Positions 26,601 through 38,775 of a DNA stretch of 64,000 nt are shown here, one piece after another (position 1 is the first letter of the stretch; the number at the start of each line of letters is the position of its first letter). The notes below the pieces were generated by a model. It was not told the DNA's origin. It did no database searches and was given only the letters and a program-made list of their open reading frames with translations. A program made the translations under genes and the position numbers. The stretch lies in NCBI RefSeq assembly GCF_001612555.1, contig NZ_CP015110.1, forward strand, positions 3,162,001 to 3,226,000, in the 5' to 3' direction. The stretch comes from Acinetobacter sp. TGL-Y2 (GTDB lineage: Bacteria; Pseudomonadota; Gammaproteobacteria; Pseudomonadales; Moraxellaceae).

Positions 26601-28301
26601 TTGGGCTAAATGCAGCACTCGAAGCTGTATGCTGACATTGCCTCTAAACTCATTCTTATCCAGTTCATAGACCAGATTGACATGTGTCTTTTTTCCATCA
26701 AAATTAAACTTATCTAATGCATTAAATGCAATGCCTTCAACCATTTGACCATTATCTAAAGCGAGTTTTAACTTCAAATGCACGTCTTTGAGCCAACGAT
26801 GCTCTAACACTTTAAAACAACCTTGAAAAATGGGCTGTGGAAATTTTTGCCCCCATGGACCCAATTTCTCAATTTGCTGAACCGTACTGACTTGAAAGTC
26901 GACTGCGTCTAATTCGCCATCTGTCCATAGATTTTCTTGGAAAATCTCAGCATCTGTTTCTGCAATCAGTTTTTCAAAGATATCTTTAAATTCAGCAAAG
27001 TTTTCACGTTTGATCGTGAGTCCTGCCGCTGCTGCATGCCCCCCAAAAAAGCTGACCAAATGTGGATATTGCTCTGCGACTTTTTCAATACAATCTCGGA
27101 TATGAATGCCTTCAATGGAACGTGCAGAGCCTTTGATATGGATGCCGTCTTTATCCGCAGCGAAGACAATACTTGGTCGATGAAACTGCTCTTTTAAACG
27201 CCCGGCAACAATGCCAATCACCCCTTGGTGCCAATGCTCTTCAAACATAATCAGGGCCGAGGGCATATTTTCGTGATCAATCTTTAGATTTTGCATCGCA
27301 GACAAAGCATCTTGTTTCATTTCAGCTTCGACATGACGGCGTTCTAAATTAAGCTCATTTAACTGCCGTGCAAGCGGATATGCTGTTGCCATATCTTCAG
27401 CCAACAGACATTCAATGCCAATGTCCATGGTTTCCATACGCCCTGCTGCATTAATACGCGGACCAATCACGAAACCTAAATCTTGTGCTTTGATCTGTGC
27501 AGGATCACGTCCTGCAATATCCAAGAGTGCAAGAATTCCAGCGCGACATTGCCCAGTTTGAATCCGCTTTACACCTGAATCCACCAAGATGCGGTTGTTA
27601 TAATCTAAACTTGCAACATCGGCATAGGTACCTAGTGCAACCAAGTCTAAATATTGAGTCATTTTTGCAGTCGATTTTTGCTGTTTAGCACGCTGACTGC
27701 TCAAATTTGCCAACACATAAAAGGCAACGCCCACTCCAGCCAAAGCCTTACTTGCAAAATCACAGCCTAACTGATTCGGATTAACTACAGCTTCTGCTTT
27801 TGGGATTGCTTTGGTCGTCAAATGATGATCGGTAATGATCACTTGCATACCATGCGCTTGCGCCTGCTCAACCCCTGCATGACTGGAAATACCGTTATCC
27901 ACAGTGATCAAAAGATCAGGGGTGTAAGTCACAAAAACCAAATCTGCGATCGCAGGTGTTAAACCATAACCATATTTAAAACGATCAGGGACTAAATACT
28001 CAACATCTGCGCCCATTTCACGTAGCGCCAAAATCATCAGTGTGGTGCTGGTCGCCCCATCGGCATCATAATCCCCCACGATGACGATTTTTTGCTGCTG
28101 ATCAATCGCATTGTCAATCATGGCAATGGCTTGGTCTAAGCCTTTCATACGTGGAGCAAGTAAATATTTAAGTTTCAGCTCTAACTGCTGAGCAGATTCA
28201 ACCCCACGGCGTGCCAAAATTTTTGCAAATAAAGGCGATAAACCTGAAAAATGCTCAGGGCTGGTTAAAAGCGGACGTTCACGAATAAGCATAGAAGACA
28301 T
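26598..28301 (-). CDS. recJ: Single-stranded-DNA-specific exonuclease RecJ
   Basis: 567 aa. DHH-family motifs are clear: VIVGDYDADGATST (motif I), VDNGISS and IITDHHLTT (DHH motif), then RINAAGRM and the DHHA1 region with SFFGGHAAAAGLTI. RecJ degrades single strands 5' to 3' in recombination and mismatch repair. The ATG follows directly on the pdxH stop codon, and the two are co-transcribed with glmM upstream. Confidence 0.96.
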   Translation of the reverse strand: MSSMLIRERPLLTSPEHFSGLSPLFAKILARRGVESAQQLELKLKYLLAPRMKGLDQAIAMIDNAIDQQQKIVIVGDYDADGATSTTLMILALREMGADVEYLVPDRFKYGYGLTPAIADLVFVTYTPDLLITVDNGISSHAGVEQAQAHGMQVIITDHHLTTKAIPKAEAVVNPNQLGCDFASKALAGVGVAFYVLANLSSQRAKQQKSTAKMTQYLDLVALGTYADVASLDYNNRILVDSGVKRIQTGQCRAGILALLDIAGRDPAQIKAQDLGFVIGPRINAAGRMETMDIGIECLLAEDMATAYPLARQLNELNLERRHVEAEMKQDALSAMQNLKIDHENMPSALIMFEEHWHQGVIGIVAGRLKEQFHRPSIVFAADKDGIHIKGSARSIEGIHIRDCIEKVAEQYPHLVSFFGGHAAAAGLTIKRENFAEFKDIFEKLIAETDAEIFQENLWTDGELDAVDFQVSTVQQIEKLGPWGQKFPQPIFQGCFKVLEHRWLKDVHLKLKLALDNGQMVEGIAFNALDKFNFDGKKTHVNLVYELDKNEFRGNVSIQLRVLHLAQ

Positions 28302-28958
28302 CTAGGGCATGAGTCGTTTGAGTTGCCATTTGGCATCTACTTTTTCATAAATAAGACGATCATGTAACCGACTTGGTCGCCCTTGCCAAAATTCAAAATA
28401 ATCTGGCACTAAACGGTAGCCACCCCAAAATTCAGGTTTTGACAGCTCAGCCTGATCTGTAACACGCTCTTGTAACTGTTCAAAACGCGTTTGCAATGCT
28501 TGACGGCTCTCGACCACACCACTTTGTGGGGTACTAATATGTGCTGCAATTTGACTATCACGCGGACGCTTATGATAATAATCAGTCGACTCTTGCACCG
28601 AAATTTTATCTACACGCCCCGCAATTCGAATTTGACGCTCAAGCTCAGGCCAATAAAATAACAATTCAGCAAAAGGATTCGATGCAAGATCTAATCCCTT
28701 TTGGCTGTCATAATTGGTATAAAAATCATAGCCTGCCTCTGTCGCACCGCGAAGTAGCACAGTACGAACGTGCGGACGACCTTGCGCATTGGCTGTCGCA
28801 AGGGACATCGTGTACGGTTCATGCAGTTTCAGCTCGAGAGAATGATTAAACCAATTTAAAAATTGCTGATGAGGATCCGCATTGACCTGCGTTTCCAGCA
28901 ACTCCCCTTTTTGATAATTTAAGCGAAGTTCGCTTAAATCTTTAATTAAATCAGGCAT
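28302..28958 (-). CDS. pdxH: Pyridoxamine/pyridoxine 5'-phosphate oxidase
   Basis: 218 aa, the family length. FMN enzyme that makes pyridoxal phosphate. RPHVRTVLLRG and GYDFYTNYDSQKG form the flavin site; the C-terminus has the conserved RLVPDYFEFWQGRPSRLHDR. It starts 9 bases after the glmM stop and ends against the recJ start, so it is the middle gene of that operon. Confidence 0.96.
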   Translation of the reverse strand: MPDLIKDLSELRLNYQKGELLETQVNADPHQQFLNWFNHSLELKLHEPYTMSLATANAQGRPHVRTVLLRGATEAGYDFYTNYDSQKGLDLASNPFAELLFYWPELERQIRIAGRVDKISVQESTDYYHKRPRDSQIAAHISTPQSGVVESRQALQTRFEQLQERVTDQAELSKPEFWGGYRLVPDYFEFWQGRPSRLHDRLIYEKVDAKWQLKRLMP

Positions 28959-28967
28959 AAAAATCCT

Positions 28968-30299
28968 TTAAGCTGCGTTGGCACGCACCGCATCTGCCAG
29001 CTGATTTGCCAATGCAGTGACTTCTGCTAAATCTTCACCTTCAACCATGACACGAATCACAGGTTCAGTCCCAGATTTACGAATCAATAAACGACCACGA
29101 CCTTTCAACTGCGCTTCAGCTTGATCAAACGCAGTGACTAAAGCAGGCACAGAATACGGATCGAACATTTCTGCTAAGCGCACATTGACCAAGATATTAG
29201 GCAATAAGTCAAAACCAGCGACCAATTCATGTAAGGCTTTTTTCTGCTCGACCATTACGGTTAACACTTGCAGTGCAGCAATAATCGCATCACCTGTCGT
29301 GCTTTTATCCAGCGTCAAAATATGTCCTGATGGCTCACCACCAATCACCCATGCATGATCCGCTAAAGTTTGAAATACATAACGATCGCCCACTTTGGCA
29401 CGTGCAAATGGCACTTGAGCTTTCTGTAAAGCCAACTCTAACGCCATGTTGCTCATCACTGTCCCGACAATACCCGCAGGTTTATTCGAGCTTTGCGTTG
29501 CTAAAATATATAAAATATGATCGCCGTCAATTAGGTTGCCCTTTTTATCGACCATTACCACGCGATCTGCATCACCATCAAAAGCAATACCGAGATCCGC
29601 TTGGTGCTCAAGTACAGCAGCTTGTAATTTTTCAGGATGCGTTGAACCACAACCTTCATTGATATTTAGACCATCTGGTTCATTGTGAATGGCGATCACT
29701 TTTGCGCCAAGTTCACGAAATACCGATGGTCCTACGCTGTAAGCTGCACCATTGGCACAATCCACCACGATTTTTAAGTGATTCAGATCAAAATGATACG
29801 GGAATGTTGACTTACAAAATTCGATATATCGGCCATTGGCATCTTTCACGCGAACGCTTTTACCTAAATTGGCATTGTCTTCAATTAAAATGTCTTTTTC
29901 GAGTTCTTGATTAATTGCATCTTGAAAAGTATCCGCGATCTTTTTACCTTCACTTGAGAAGAATTTAATACCATTATCAAAATAAGGGTTGTGAGATGCT
30001 GAAATCACAATACCAAGACTGGCATGCAATGCGCGGGTCAGATGTGCAATTGCAGGCGTGGGTAATGGACCGAGTAAATGGACATAAACACCCGCAGCAT
30101 TTAGGCCTGCTTGTAATGCCGCTTCTAAAATATAACCTGATAATCGAGTATCTTTGCCCAGTACGACAATCGGTTTATTTTTCTTTGCATTTTGTTTTAA
30201 AACCTTACCTGCGGCAAAGCCTAATTTAAGCGCAAACTCTGGTGTAATCGGAAGTTCACCAAATTTACCGCGAATACCATCTGTACCAAAATAACTCAT
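28968..30299 (-). CDS. glmM: Phosphoglucosamine mutase
   Basis: 443 aa. It converts glucosamine-6-phosphate to glucosamine-1-phosphate for UDP-GlcNAc and so for peptidoglycan and LPS. The phosphoserine loop [15 protein letters not shown] has the catalytic Ser at residue 102, the metal loop is DGDADRV, the sugar loop GGEPSGH, and the phosphate loop [10 protein letters not shown]. First gene of glmM-pdxH-recJ, about 140 bases downstream of guaB. Confidence 0.97.
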   Translation of the reverse strand: MSYFGTDGIRGKFGELPITPEFALKLGFAAGKVLKQNAKKNKPIVVLGKDTRLSGYILEAALQAGLNAAGVYVHLLGPLPTPAIAHLTRALHASLGIVISASHNPYFDNGIKFFSSEGKKIADTFQDAINQELEKDILIEDNANLGKSVRVKDANGRYIEFCKSTFPYHFDLNHLKIVVDCANGAAYSVGPSVFRELGAKVIAIHNEPDGLNINEGCGSTHPEKLQAAVLEHQADLGIAFDGDADRVVMVDKKGNLIDGDHILYILATQSSNKPAGIVGTVMSNMALELALQKAQVPFARAKVGDRYVFQTLADHAWVIGGEPSGHILTLDKSTTGDAIIAALQVLTVMVEQKKALHELVAGFDLLPNILVNVRLAEMFDPYSVPALVTAFDQAEAQLKGRGRLLIRKSGTEPVIRVMVEGEDLAEVTALANQLADAVRANAA

Positions 30300-30364
30300 T
30301 TTTATCCCACTTATTATCGTGTATTTTTACACTTTGCTTTTCATTTATATACTTTACACTAAAT

Positions 30365-30394
30365 AAAAAAAGCCGTCATAAACTGACGGCTTTT
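30365..30394 (-). terminator. guaB terminator
   Basis: AAAAAAGCCGTC-ATAAACT-GACGGCTTTT lies beyond the guaB stop (minus strand); it should separate guaB from glmM transcription. Confidence 0.85.
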
Positions 30395-30438
30395 CGTACT
30401 AAAAATACTGCTAAAACTAAACCAACATACGCTTTAAT

Positions 30439-32329
<1,891 letters not shown>

Positions 32330-32695
32330 CTAAACAACTTGATCATAATCTTCATCATTTACTGGATGAGGTATGTCAATCTCAATCAAAGGAATGAGTC
32401 CATGCGCTGAACGTGCCTTTAGACATTGACTGTCTCCCGCTTGAACTTCTTTACATGAAGAACTACGTTGCTCGTACATTGTACAACTGACCTGTTGCCC
32501 GATTTCACCAGACAACATCACACAACGTGGATTTTTCTGATTGGTGCCTTTCATACACGAATAAACAGGCGATAAGTCTTCTACCACATCATTGGGCATG
32601 ATTTCTCCTTCTGCCCAATAAAATGACACTCTAAAAAAGGCGCAACATGCCCCACAACTTGTACACGCATCCTGCGCGATGACTTGAGACAACAT
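32330..32695 (-). CDS. YkgJ-family cysteine-cluster protein
   Basis: 121 aa. The N-terminal CTSCGACCAFFRV (Cys 11, 14, 17 and 18) together with the later Cys at SCMKG, RCVML, SCTMYEQR and SCKEV are those of the CxxCxxCC family (PF03692), predicted to bind zinc or iron-sulfur. Function is unknown. It is monocistronic, with the octamer repeat immediately after its stop. Confidence 0.88.
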   Translation of the reverse strand: MLSQVIAQDACTSCGACCAFFRVSFYWAEGEIMPNDVVEDLSPVYSCMKGTNQKNPRCVMLSGEIGQQVSCTMYEQRSSSCKEVQAGDSQCLKARSAHGLIPLIEIDIPHPVNDEDYDQVV

Positions 32696-33027
32696 GATCC
32701 AAATTCTCGTTGTTAAATAATTATTTTACTTTTGAGAATCCTAGAAAATGTTGCCGCTTAATACAAGGTTTTTTTAATATTTCGGATAAGAAAAACCGTT
32801 TCATTCATTAAATCGATACCGCATTGTAACTTTTCAATCTAACTTAAAAACTGAGCAATCACCTCTTTACCCACAAATGGCAAATGATTTTTTAATAGCA
32901 GACAACCTATAGGGAATTAAACCAAACAATACCGCAGATCTTATTTATAAATTTTATATTTATCAGAATATTGTGGCTTTATTTTCAAAAAAAACCGAAC
33001 CAATGGTTCGGCTTTTTCATTTCACTA
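32696..33027. other. Intergenic region upstream of the YkgJ-type gene
   Basis: About 330 AT-rich bases. It contains the promoter of the cysteine-cluster gene (unresolved) and, at 32,988-33,017, a hairpin CCGAACC-AAT-GGTTCGG flanked by A and T runs that should terminate the UPF0016 transcript. Nothing else is seen. Confidence 0.6.
32988..33017 (-). terminator. Terminator of the UPF0016 gene
   Basis: AAAAACCGAACC-AAT-GGTTCGGCTTTTT, just downstream of the gene on the minus strand. Confidence 0.88.
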
Positions 33028-33603
33028 CTACAGTAAATAATGTTGAATCAACGCGCCCACACCCAATAATAGGAAAATCAAAGCACCAATTTTATGAATC
33101 AATGAAATCGGAAGTTTTTCCGCCAATTTATGTCCGATAAAAACAGCGGGTGCATTGGCTAACATCATCCCAAGTGTTGTACCTGCTGTGACCCAAAAAA
33201 TACTGTCAAAGCGTGCTGCCAATGCCACAGTCGCAATTTGAGTTTTGTCCCCAATTTCAGCCAAGAAAAACAGAACAAAGGTCGCCCCAAATACACCGTA
33301 CTTTTGCCATTTATTGATGTTTTCATCTTCATCGCCCAGCTCATCTGGAATCAGCATCCAACCTGCCATAGCGATAAAACCAAGCGATACAATCCAAAGT
33401 AGAATTTCAGGGCTGAGTACCGTCGTTACCCATTGACCCACCATCGCTGAAACACCATGGTTAATGAGCGTTGCCAATAAAATTGCGATCAAAATAGGGA
33501 CAGGTTTTTGATAACGTGCCGCAAGTAAAAGCGCTAGAAGTTGGGTCTTATCGCCCATTTCAGCGAGTGCCACAATAGCGGTAGAGAGGAGAAACTCTTG
33601 CAT
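33028..33603 (-). CDS. GDT1/TMEM165 (UPF0016) manganese or calcium exporter
   Basis: 191 aa with six hydrophobic helices in two repeats, each holding the family motif E-x-GDKTQ (ALAEMGDKTQ at residues 13-22 and LAEIGDKTQ in the second half), split by an acidic linker (DELGDEDENIN). These proteins export Mn2+ or exchange Ca2+/H+; V. cholerae MneA is a member. The manganese riboswitch in its leader makes Mn2+ export by far the best reading. ATG 33,603 was chosen over a GTG two codons upstream. Confidence 0.93.
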   Translation of the reverse strand: MQEFLLSTAIVALAEMGDKTQLLALLLAARYQKPVPILIAILLATLINHGVSAMVGQWVTTVLSPEILLWIVSLGFIAMAGWMLIPDELGDEDENINKWQKYGVFGATFVLFFLAEIGDKTQIATVALAARFDSIFWVTAGTTLGMMLANAPAVFIGHKLAEKLPISLIHKIGALIFLLLGVGALIQHYLL

Positions 33604-33605
33604 GA

Positions 33606-33638
33606 TCACTTACTCTGGCTAGCAATTTTAAATACCAT
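33606..33638 (-). CDS. Possible 10-codon leader peptide ahead of the Mn exporter
   Basis: Behind a strong ribosome site (AGGAGGGG, complement of 33,646-33,653) with 7-base spacing, ATG 33,638 opens MVFKIASQSK and its TGA ends 2 bases before the exporter ATG. The hairpin GGCTAGCA...TGCTAGCC (33,617-33,660) encloses this ribosome site. Translation of the exporter could therefore be coupled to the leader. It could also be chance; only ten codons. Confidence 0.4.
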   Translation of the reverse strand: MVFKIASQSK

Positions 33639-33660
33639 TGACCTACCCCTCCTGCTAGCC
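33617..33660 (-). promoter_or_regulatory. Expression-platform hairpin of the Mn riboswitch
   Basis: A perfect 8-bp stem GGCTAGCA/TGCTAGCC with the ribosome site for the leader peptide in its loop and edge. It lies between the aptamer and the exporter start, where a translational switch would be expected. Confidence 0.6.
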
Positions 33661-33681
33661 CAATGTGCAGAGTGGTAAATC

Positions 33682-33812
33682 AAAGGTCTTGCCAACAAAA
33701 ATAAGCTTTAAATAAGCTCATTTGGTTCTTTGCTATGATGACCATGCTCGGTTGAGCAAATATGTTGACCATCACCCTTTTAACTTGCGTAAAAGGCGGC
33801 TACTCCCCAATG
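33682..33812 (-). ncRNA. yybP-ykoY manganese riboswitch
   Basis: Read on the minus strand, the consensus landmarks of this family occur in order: GGGGAGTAG (33,800-33,808), GTCAACATA (33,761-33,769), the ATGGTCATC segment, and GGCAAGACC followed by TTTG (33,685-33,693). These are the Mn2+-sensing loops and P1 closing strands of the yybP-ykoY aptamer as I know it. It precedes a UPF0016 exporter, one of the usual partners of this riboswitch. Confidence 0.92.
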
Positions 33813-33896
33813 AAGTGGCTCCATTATAGGTAAATCGAGTCGCATTTTCAAATTCTCTTTTACTCAAAAGTGACTTTAAACATAAACGTGGTCCCA

Positions 33897-33927
33897 AAAA
33901 TAAACCCCGCTTGAGCGAGGTTTATTA
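33897..33927 (-). terminator. aceF terminator
   Basis: AAATAAACCCCGC-TTGA-GCGAGGTTTATT, 20 bases past the aceF stop. Confidence 0.85.
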
Positions 33928-33944
33928 AATGATGAACGGCTAGA

Positions 33945-35927
33945 TTAGATCAGTAATGTACGGATATCTTTTAACAACTTGGTGAGCTTATTGGTGAAAC
34001 GTGCTGCATCTGCACCATTAATCACGCGGTGATCATACGATAATGATAATGGAAGCATCAGTTTCGGATCAAAACTTTGACCGTTCCATACGGGTTGCAT
34101 GGTGGCAGGTGAAATGCCCAAGATCGCCACTTGAGGCCAGTTCACCAGTGGCGTGAACGCTGTTCCACCAATTGCACCCAGGCTTGAAATGGTAAAGTTG
34201 GCGCCTTGTAGATCTTTGGGTGACAATTTCTTATCACGGGCTTTTTGACCGAGCACACCCAGTTCAATCGAAATCTCTTTAATTGATTTTTGATCTGGAT
34301 GACGCAGTACAGGAACGGTCAGACCATCAGGGGTTGCAACGGCAATCCCCATGTGAATTTCATTGCGAAGCAAAATCGATTTCGCATCATCTGACAAGTG
34401 CCCAGCAAAATCACGTTCTTCTTTGAGCAAATGCGCAACCGCTTTAATGATGAATGCCATAATGGTCAGGCTAATGCCTTCTTTCTTAAAGTTGCCTTTA
34501 AGATCATTACGCCATGCTTCAAGTTCAGTGATATCCGCTGCATCGAATTGCGTCACTTGCGGAATAAAGTTATTCAATGACAGCTGCGGTACAGACACTT
34601 GTTGTAAGCGGGTCATGGCTTTTTCTTCAACACCACCAAAGGCACTAAAATCAGGTAGTTTTGGCAAGCCTGAAACTGCCGCAACTGCTTGAGGTACAGC
34701 TTGCGGTGCGGTCAGACGTGACTTCACATACGTCACCAGATCTTCTTTCATGATCCGTGCATGTGGGCCAGACGCTTTTACTTCTGCCAACACCACACCC
34801 AATTCACGCGCAAGCTTACGTACCGCAGGGCCAGCATAAACATTGGCATTTGCAGCATGTTGCTCTTTGCTGAGTTTATCTGCGCCATTTTGCGCTGTCT
34901 TAGCTGCAGCGACTGAGGCTTTGACTTCAACGACTGGCGCTTTGGCTTCGGCTTGAGGAGCCGTTGTTTTCGGTGATGTTTGTGCTGGTTCGACTTTTGT
35001 CACAGGTGCAGCAGCGGTTTGACCTTCTGCTTCAATCGTAACCAGTGCAATGCCTTCAGAGACATTTTGACCCATTTCCACATGAATGGCTTTGATCACA
35101 CCCGCAGTCGAGCTTGGCACTTCAACGGTGGCTTTGTCAGATTCAACCACAATAATGCTTTGGTCTTTTTCAACCGTATCACCTACAGCAACCAAAATCT
35201 CTGCCACCACGGCTTTGTCCACACCTAAATCAGGGACAGCCACTTCGACAGGCCCTGCTGATCCTTGTGCTACAGGTTCAGCTTCTGTCTGAGCAGGCGT
35301 TTCGGTTTTGGCAGGTTGTGCAGAAGCAGCGTCTGCTTTCGTCTCAGATGCTGAAGCCGCAGTTTTCACTTTCAGAATCACCACACCTTCTTTAACGGTA
35401 TCGCCTTCTTTAATTTCAATGGATTCGACAATACCTGCAACCACACTCGGTACTTCTACCGTGGCTTTATCCGACTCAACTACTACGATGCTTTGATCAA
35501 TTTCGATCTCATCCCCTACAGCCACCAGAATTTCACCTACAATGGCTTTTTCTACACCAATATCTGGTACTTGCACATCAACCACTGTCGATACCGCAGT
35601 AGCAGCCGCTGGCGCAGCTTCTACTTTCGCGTCAACAGGTGCGGGTTCAGCCTGAGCGACGTCAACCTTTGCTTCAGCTTGTGGTGCTGATGCAGCTTCA
35701 TTTTCAGCTTCAATTTCGATCAGAACCGCACCTTCAGCCACCTCATCACCCAATGCAACTGAAATGCTTTTGACCACGCCTGCCGAAGTGCTGGGCACTT
35801 CAACAGAGGCTTTATCAGATTCAAGCAATACAATACTGTCGTCAACGGCAATGCTGTCGCCTACTTTGACCAAGATTTCAGCCACAACCGCTTTATCTAC
35901 ACCAATATCAGGCGTTGTAATTTGCAT
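33945..35927 (-). CDS. aceF: Pyruvate dehydrogenase E2, dihydrolipoamide acetyltransferase
   Basis: 660 aa, longer than average because there are three lipoyl domains: ESDKASVEVPS (Lys39), and two further ESDKATVEVPS sites. They are joined by Ala/Pro/Gln-rich linkers. Then follow the E1/E3-binding domain (AGPAVRKLARELGV) and the catalytic domain with LSYDHRVINGADAARF. It forms the core of the pyruvate dehydrogenase complex, transferring acetyl groups to CoA. It follows aceE by 2 bases; no lpd gene is adjacent. Confidence 0.97.
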   Translation of the reverse strand: MQITTPDIGVDKAVVAEILVKVGDSIAVDDSIVLLESDKASVEVPSTSAGVVKSISVALGDEVAEGAVLIEIEAENEAASAPQAEAKVDVAQAEPAPVDAKVEAAPAAATAVSTVVDVQVPDIGVEKAIVGEILVAVGDEIEIDQSIVVVESDKATVEVPSVVAGIVESIEIKEGDTVKEGVVILKVKTAASASETKADAASAQPAKTETPAQTEAEPVAQGSAGPVEVAVPDLGVDKAVVAEILVAVGDTVEKDQSIIVVESDKATVEVPSSTAGVIKAIHVEMGQNVSEGIALVTIEAEGQTAAAPVTKVEPAQTSPKTTAPQAEAKAPVVEVKASVAAAKTAQNGADKLSKEQHAANANVYAGPAVRKLARELGVVLAEVKASGPHARIMKEDLVTYVKSRLTAPQAVPQAVAAVSGLPKLPDFSAFGGVEEKAMTRLQQVSVPQLSLNNFIPQVTQFDAADITELEAWRNDLKGNFKKEGISLTIMAFIIKAVAHLLKEERDFAGHLSDDAKSILLRNEIHMGIAVATPDGLTVPVLRHPDQKSIKEISIELGVLGQKARDKKLSPKDLQGANFTISSLGAIGGTAFTPLVNWPQVAILGISPATMQPVWNGQSFDPKLMLPLSLSYDHRVINGADAARFTNKLTKLLKDIRTLLI

Positions 35928-35929
35928 GC

Positions 35930-38632
35930 TTATTTCTCCTCTTTGTAGTCAGCTACAGCCTGTACAGAAGGTGTGGCTTGTGGAAGCCACGCCACTGGAC
36001 GGTCTGTATCGAGCTCAAAGCTAGAGATCGCATCTTTGACTAAACGCGCATCCACTTCACCTTCGTCTGCTAATTTCTTCAATGTTGCAACCACAATATG
36101 AGCTGCATCTACACCAAAGTAGCTGCGTAGTTTCGCGCGTGAATCTGAACGACCATAACCATCAGTACCGAGTGCTACGAATGGGCGGTTGTCTGGAAGA
36201 TAACCACGAATTTGTTCGCTGTAAGCACGCATATGATCTGTTGCAGAAACCACAATACCTTTGGTTGCACGCAGTTGCTCAGATACCCATGCTTCTTGAG
36301 CAATTTCAGCCATCGGATGTAGGCGGTTATATTCTTCACATGCCATACCGTCACGTGCCAATTCGTTAAAACTTGTTACGCTAAATACATTTGAATGAAT
36401 TTGATATTCATCACGTAGAATCTGTGCTGCTTTAATCACTTCACGAAGAATCACACCTGAACCCAGCAACTGAACTGTGGCTTTATCATCTTTTTCGAGT
36501 AGATACATCCCACGTTTAATGCCTTCTTCCACGCCTTGTGGCATTTCAGGATGTTCATAGTTTTCGTTCATGACCGTTAAGTAGTAGAACACACGCTCTT
36601 GATTTACATACATGCGTTGTAAACCATCATGCACAATGACCGCCAACTCATAACCAAAACATGGATCATAAGACACACAGTTTGGAATCGTATTTGCCAG
36701 AATATGTGAGTGACCGTCTTGATGCTGTAAGCCTTCACCATTTAATGTAGTACGGCCTGCTGTTGCACCAAGCAAGAAACCTTGTGCCTGTGCATCGCCT
36801 GCTGCCCATGCAATGTCCCCAATACGTTGGAAACCAAACATCGAGTAGTACATATACATCGGAATCATCGGCAAGTTATTGGTGGAATAACTGGTTCCCA
36901 ATGCCGCCCAAGCGCTCATCGCACCTGCTTCGTTAATCCCTTCTTGAAGCATGTGACCATCTTTTGCTTCACGGTAATGCATGAGCTGTTCTTGGTCTTC
37001 AGGGGTGTAATGCTGACCATTTGCCGCATAAATACCCAATTGACGAAACATACCCTCTAAACCAAAAGTACGTGCCTCATCTGGAACAATTGGAACAACA
37101 CGGTCTTTAATTGCTTTTTCTTTTAATAATGCAGCGATTAAACGCACCATCACCATGGTGGTCGATTGCTCTTTACCATTTGAACCTGCCAATACTGCGT
37201 CAAACACAGAAAGTTCAGGAATAGTAAGCTGTTCACTTTCTTTACGACGTGCAGGTAAGTAACCACCGAGTGCTTCTCGGCGTGCTTTCATATATTTCAA
37301 TTCAGGCGAGTTTTCACTTGGACGATAGAAAGGCACATCAACTAACTCATCATCACTAATGGGCAAGTTGAAACGATCACGTACATATTTTAAAGATTCA
37401 ATTTGCATCTTTTTGATTTGATGCGTTTTATTAACCGCTTCAATTTCTTCAGATAAACCGTAACCCTTAACTGTTTTCGCAAGAATTACTGTTGGCTGAC
37501 CTTTCGCTGTACATGCCTCTGCATAAGCTGCAAATACTTTGTACGGGTCATGACCCCCACGATTGAGATTATCAATATCTTCATCACTTAAATCTTTTAT
37601 AAGTTCAGCTGCTTCAGGGTATTTACCAAAGAATTTCTCGCGCGTATATGCGCCACCTTTTACTTGGTAACGTTGGTATTCACCATCAACCGTTTCTTCC
37701 ATTACCGCTTTAAGTGCGCCAGATTCATCTTTTGCAAGTAATGGATCCCAATGACGACCCCAAACCACTTTAATAACACGCCAACCCGCACCACGGAATA
37801 ATGATTCAAGTTCTTGAATGATTTTACCGTTACCACGTACAGGACCATCTAAGCGCTGTAGGTTACAGTTTACAACCCAAATCAGGTTATCCAACTTCTC
37901 ACGACCCGCAAGCGAAATAGCACCCGTACTTTCTGGCTCATCCATTTCACCATCGCCAAGGTAAGCCCACACCTTACGGTTTTCTTCTTTAATTAAACCA
38001 CGGTTCATGAGGTATTTTTGAATATGTGCTTGGTAAATCGACATGATTGGACCAAGACCCATAGATACTGTTGGGAACTGCCAGTAATCAGGCATCAAGT
38101 ATGGATGTGGGTAAGATGGCAAGCCGACACCATCTACTTCGCGACGGAAGTTATTTAAGTGTTCTTCAGTCAAGCGACCTTCAAGGAATGAACGCGCGTA
38201 AATACCTGGGGCACAGTGACCTTGATAATAGATCATGTCGCCACCGAAATGGTCGCTATTGGCACGGAAGAAGTGGTTAAAACCTACGTCATATAAGGTT
38301 GCAGATGACGCAAAACTTGCCAAGTGACCACCCAAGTCATCACCTGTTTTGTTTGCACGAAGTACCATAGCCAATGCGTTCCAACGAATCAGCGCACGAA
38401 TACGACGCTCCATATCTTGGTCGCCTGGCATCGCAGGTTGTTCTTCAACTGAAATCGTATTGATATAAGGTGTATTTAAACGTTGAAGAGGCACGTGTTT
38501 AGCGATTGCTTGTTGATACAATTTCTCCAGCAAAAATGCTGCACGATCTGTACCCATATGTTTTAAAACAGAGTCGAATGCTTCTTGCCATTCTTGCGTT
38601 TCTTGTGCGTCGGTATCGCCGTAATACGCCAT
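35930..38632 (-). CDS. aceE: Pyruvate dehydrogenase E1 (homodimeric)
   Basis: 900 aa, matching the single-chain alpha2 type of enteric and pseudomonad E1. The thiamine diphosphate site is WAYLGDGEMDEPES and continues NLQRLDGPVRGNGKI. C-terminal half has GRTTLNGEGLQHQDGHSHI. It decarboxylates pyruvate and acetylates the lipoyl groups of AceF. First gene of aceE-aceF, with an independent promoter region of 240 bases upstream. Confidence 0.98.
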   Translation of the reverse strand: MAYYGDTDAQETQEWQEAFDSVLKHMGTDRAAFLLEKLYQQAIAKHVPLQRLNTPYINTISVEEQPAMPGDQDMERRIRALIRWNALAMVLRANKTGDDLGGHLASFASSATLYDVGFNHFFRANSDHFGGDMIYYQGHCAPGIYARSFLEGRLTEEHLNNFRREVDGVGLPSYPHPYLMPDYWQFPTVSMGLGPIMSIYQAHIQKYLMNRGLIKEENRKVWAYLGDGEMDEPESTGAISLAGREKLDNLIWVVNCNLQRLDGPVRGNGKIIQELESLFRGAGWRVIKVVWGRHWDPLLAKDESGALKAVMEETVDGEYQRYQVKGGAYTREKFFGKYPEAAELIKDLSDEDIDNLNRGGHDPYKVFAAYAEACTAKGQPTVILAKTVKGYGLSEEIEAVNKTHQIKKMQIESLKYVRDRFNLPISDDELVDVPFYRPSENSPELKYMKARREALGGYLPARRKESEQLTIPELSVFDAVLAGSNGKEQSTTMVMVRLIAALLKEKAIKDRVVPIVPDEARTFGLEGMFRQLGIYAANGQHYTPEDQEQLMHYREAKDGHMLQEGINEAGAMSAWAALGTSYSTNNLPMIPMYMYYSMFGFQRIGDIAWAAGDAQAQGFLLGATAGRTTLNGEGLQHQDGHSHILANTIPNCVSYDPCFGYELAVIVHDGLQRMYVNQERVFYYLTVMNENYEHPEMPQGVEEGIKRGMYLLEKDDKATVQLLGSGVILREVIKAAQILRDEYQIHSNVFSVTSFNELARDGMACEEYNRLHPMAEIAQEAWVSEQLRATKGIVVSATDHMRAYSEQIRGYLPDNRPFVALGTDGYGRSDSRAKLRSYFGVDAAHIVVATLKKLADEGEVDARLVKDAISSFELDTDRPVAWLPQATPSVQAVADYKEEK

Positions 38633-38775
38633 CTCTTCCCTACTCCAAATAACCTAAATTCTATATCTTATATGTATCATGAATTAGCTTAGTCCAGTTA
38701 TGGTCACATCTGAATACGGAATCGACTACTATTTCGTTGTGAAATAGTTATTGACCATAAATCACACAAGTAAAC

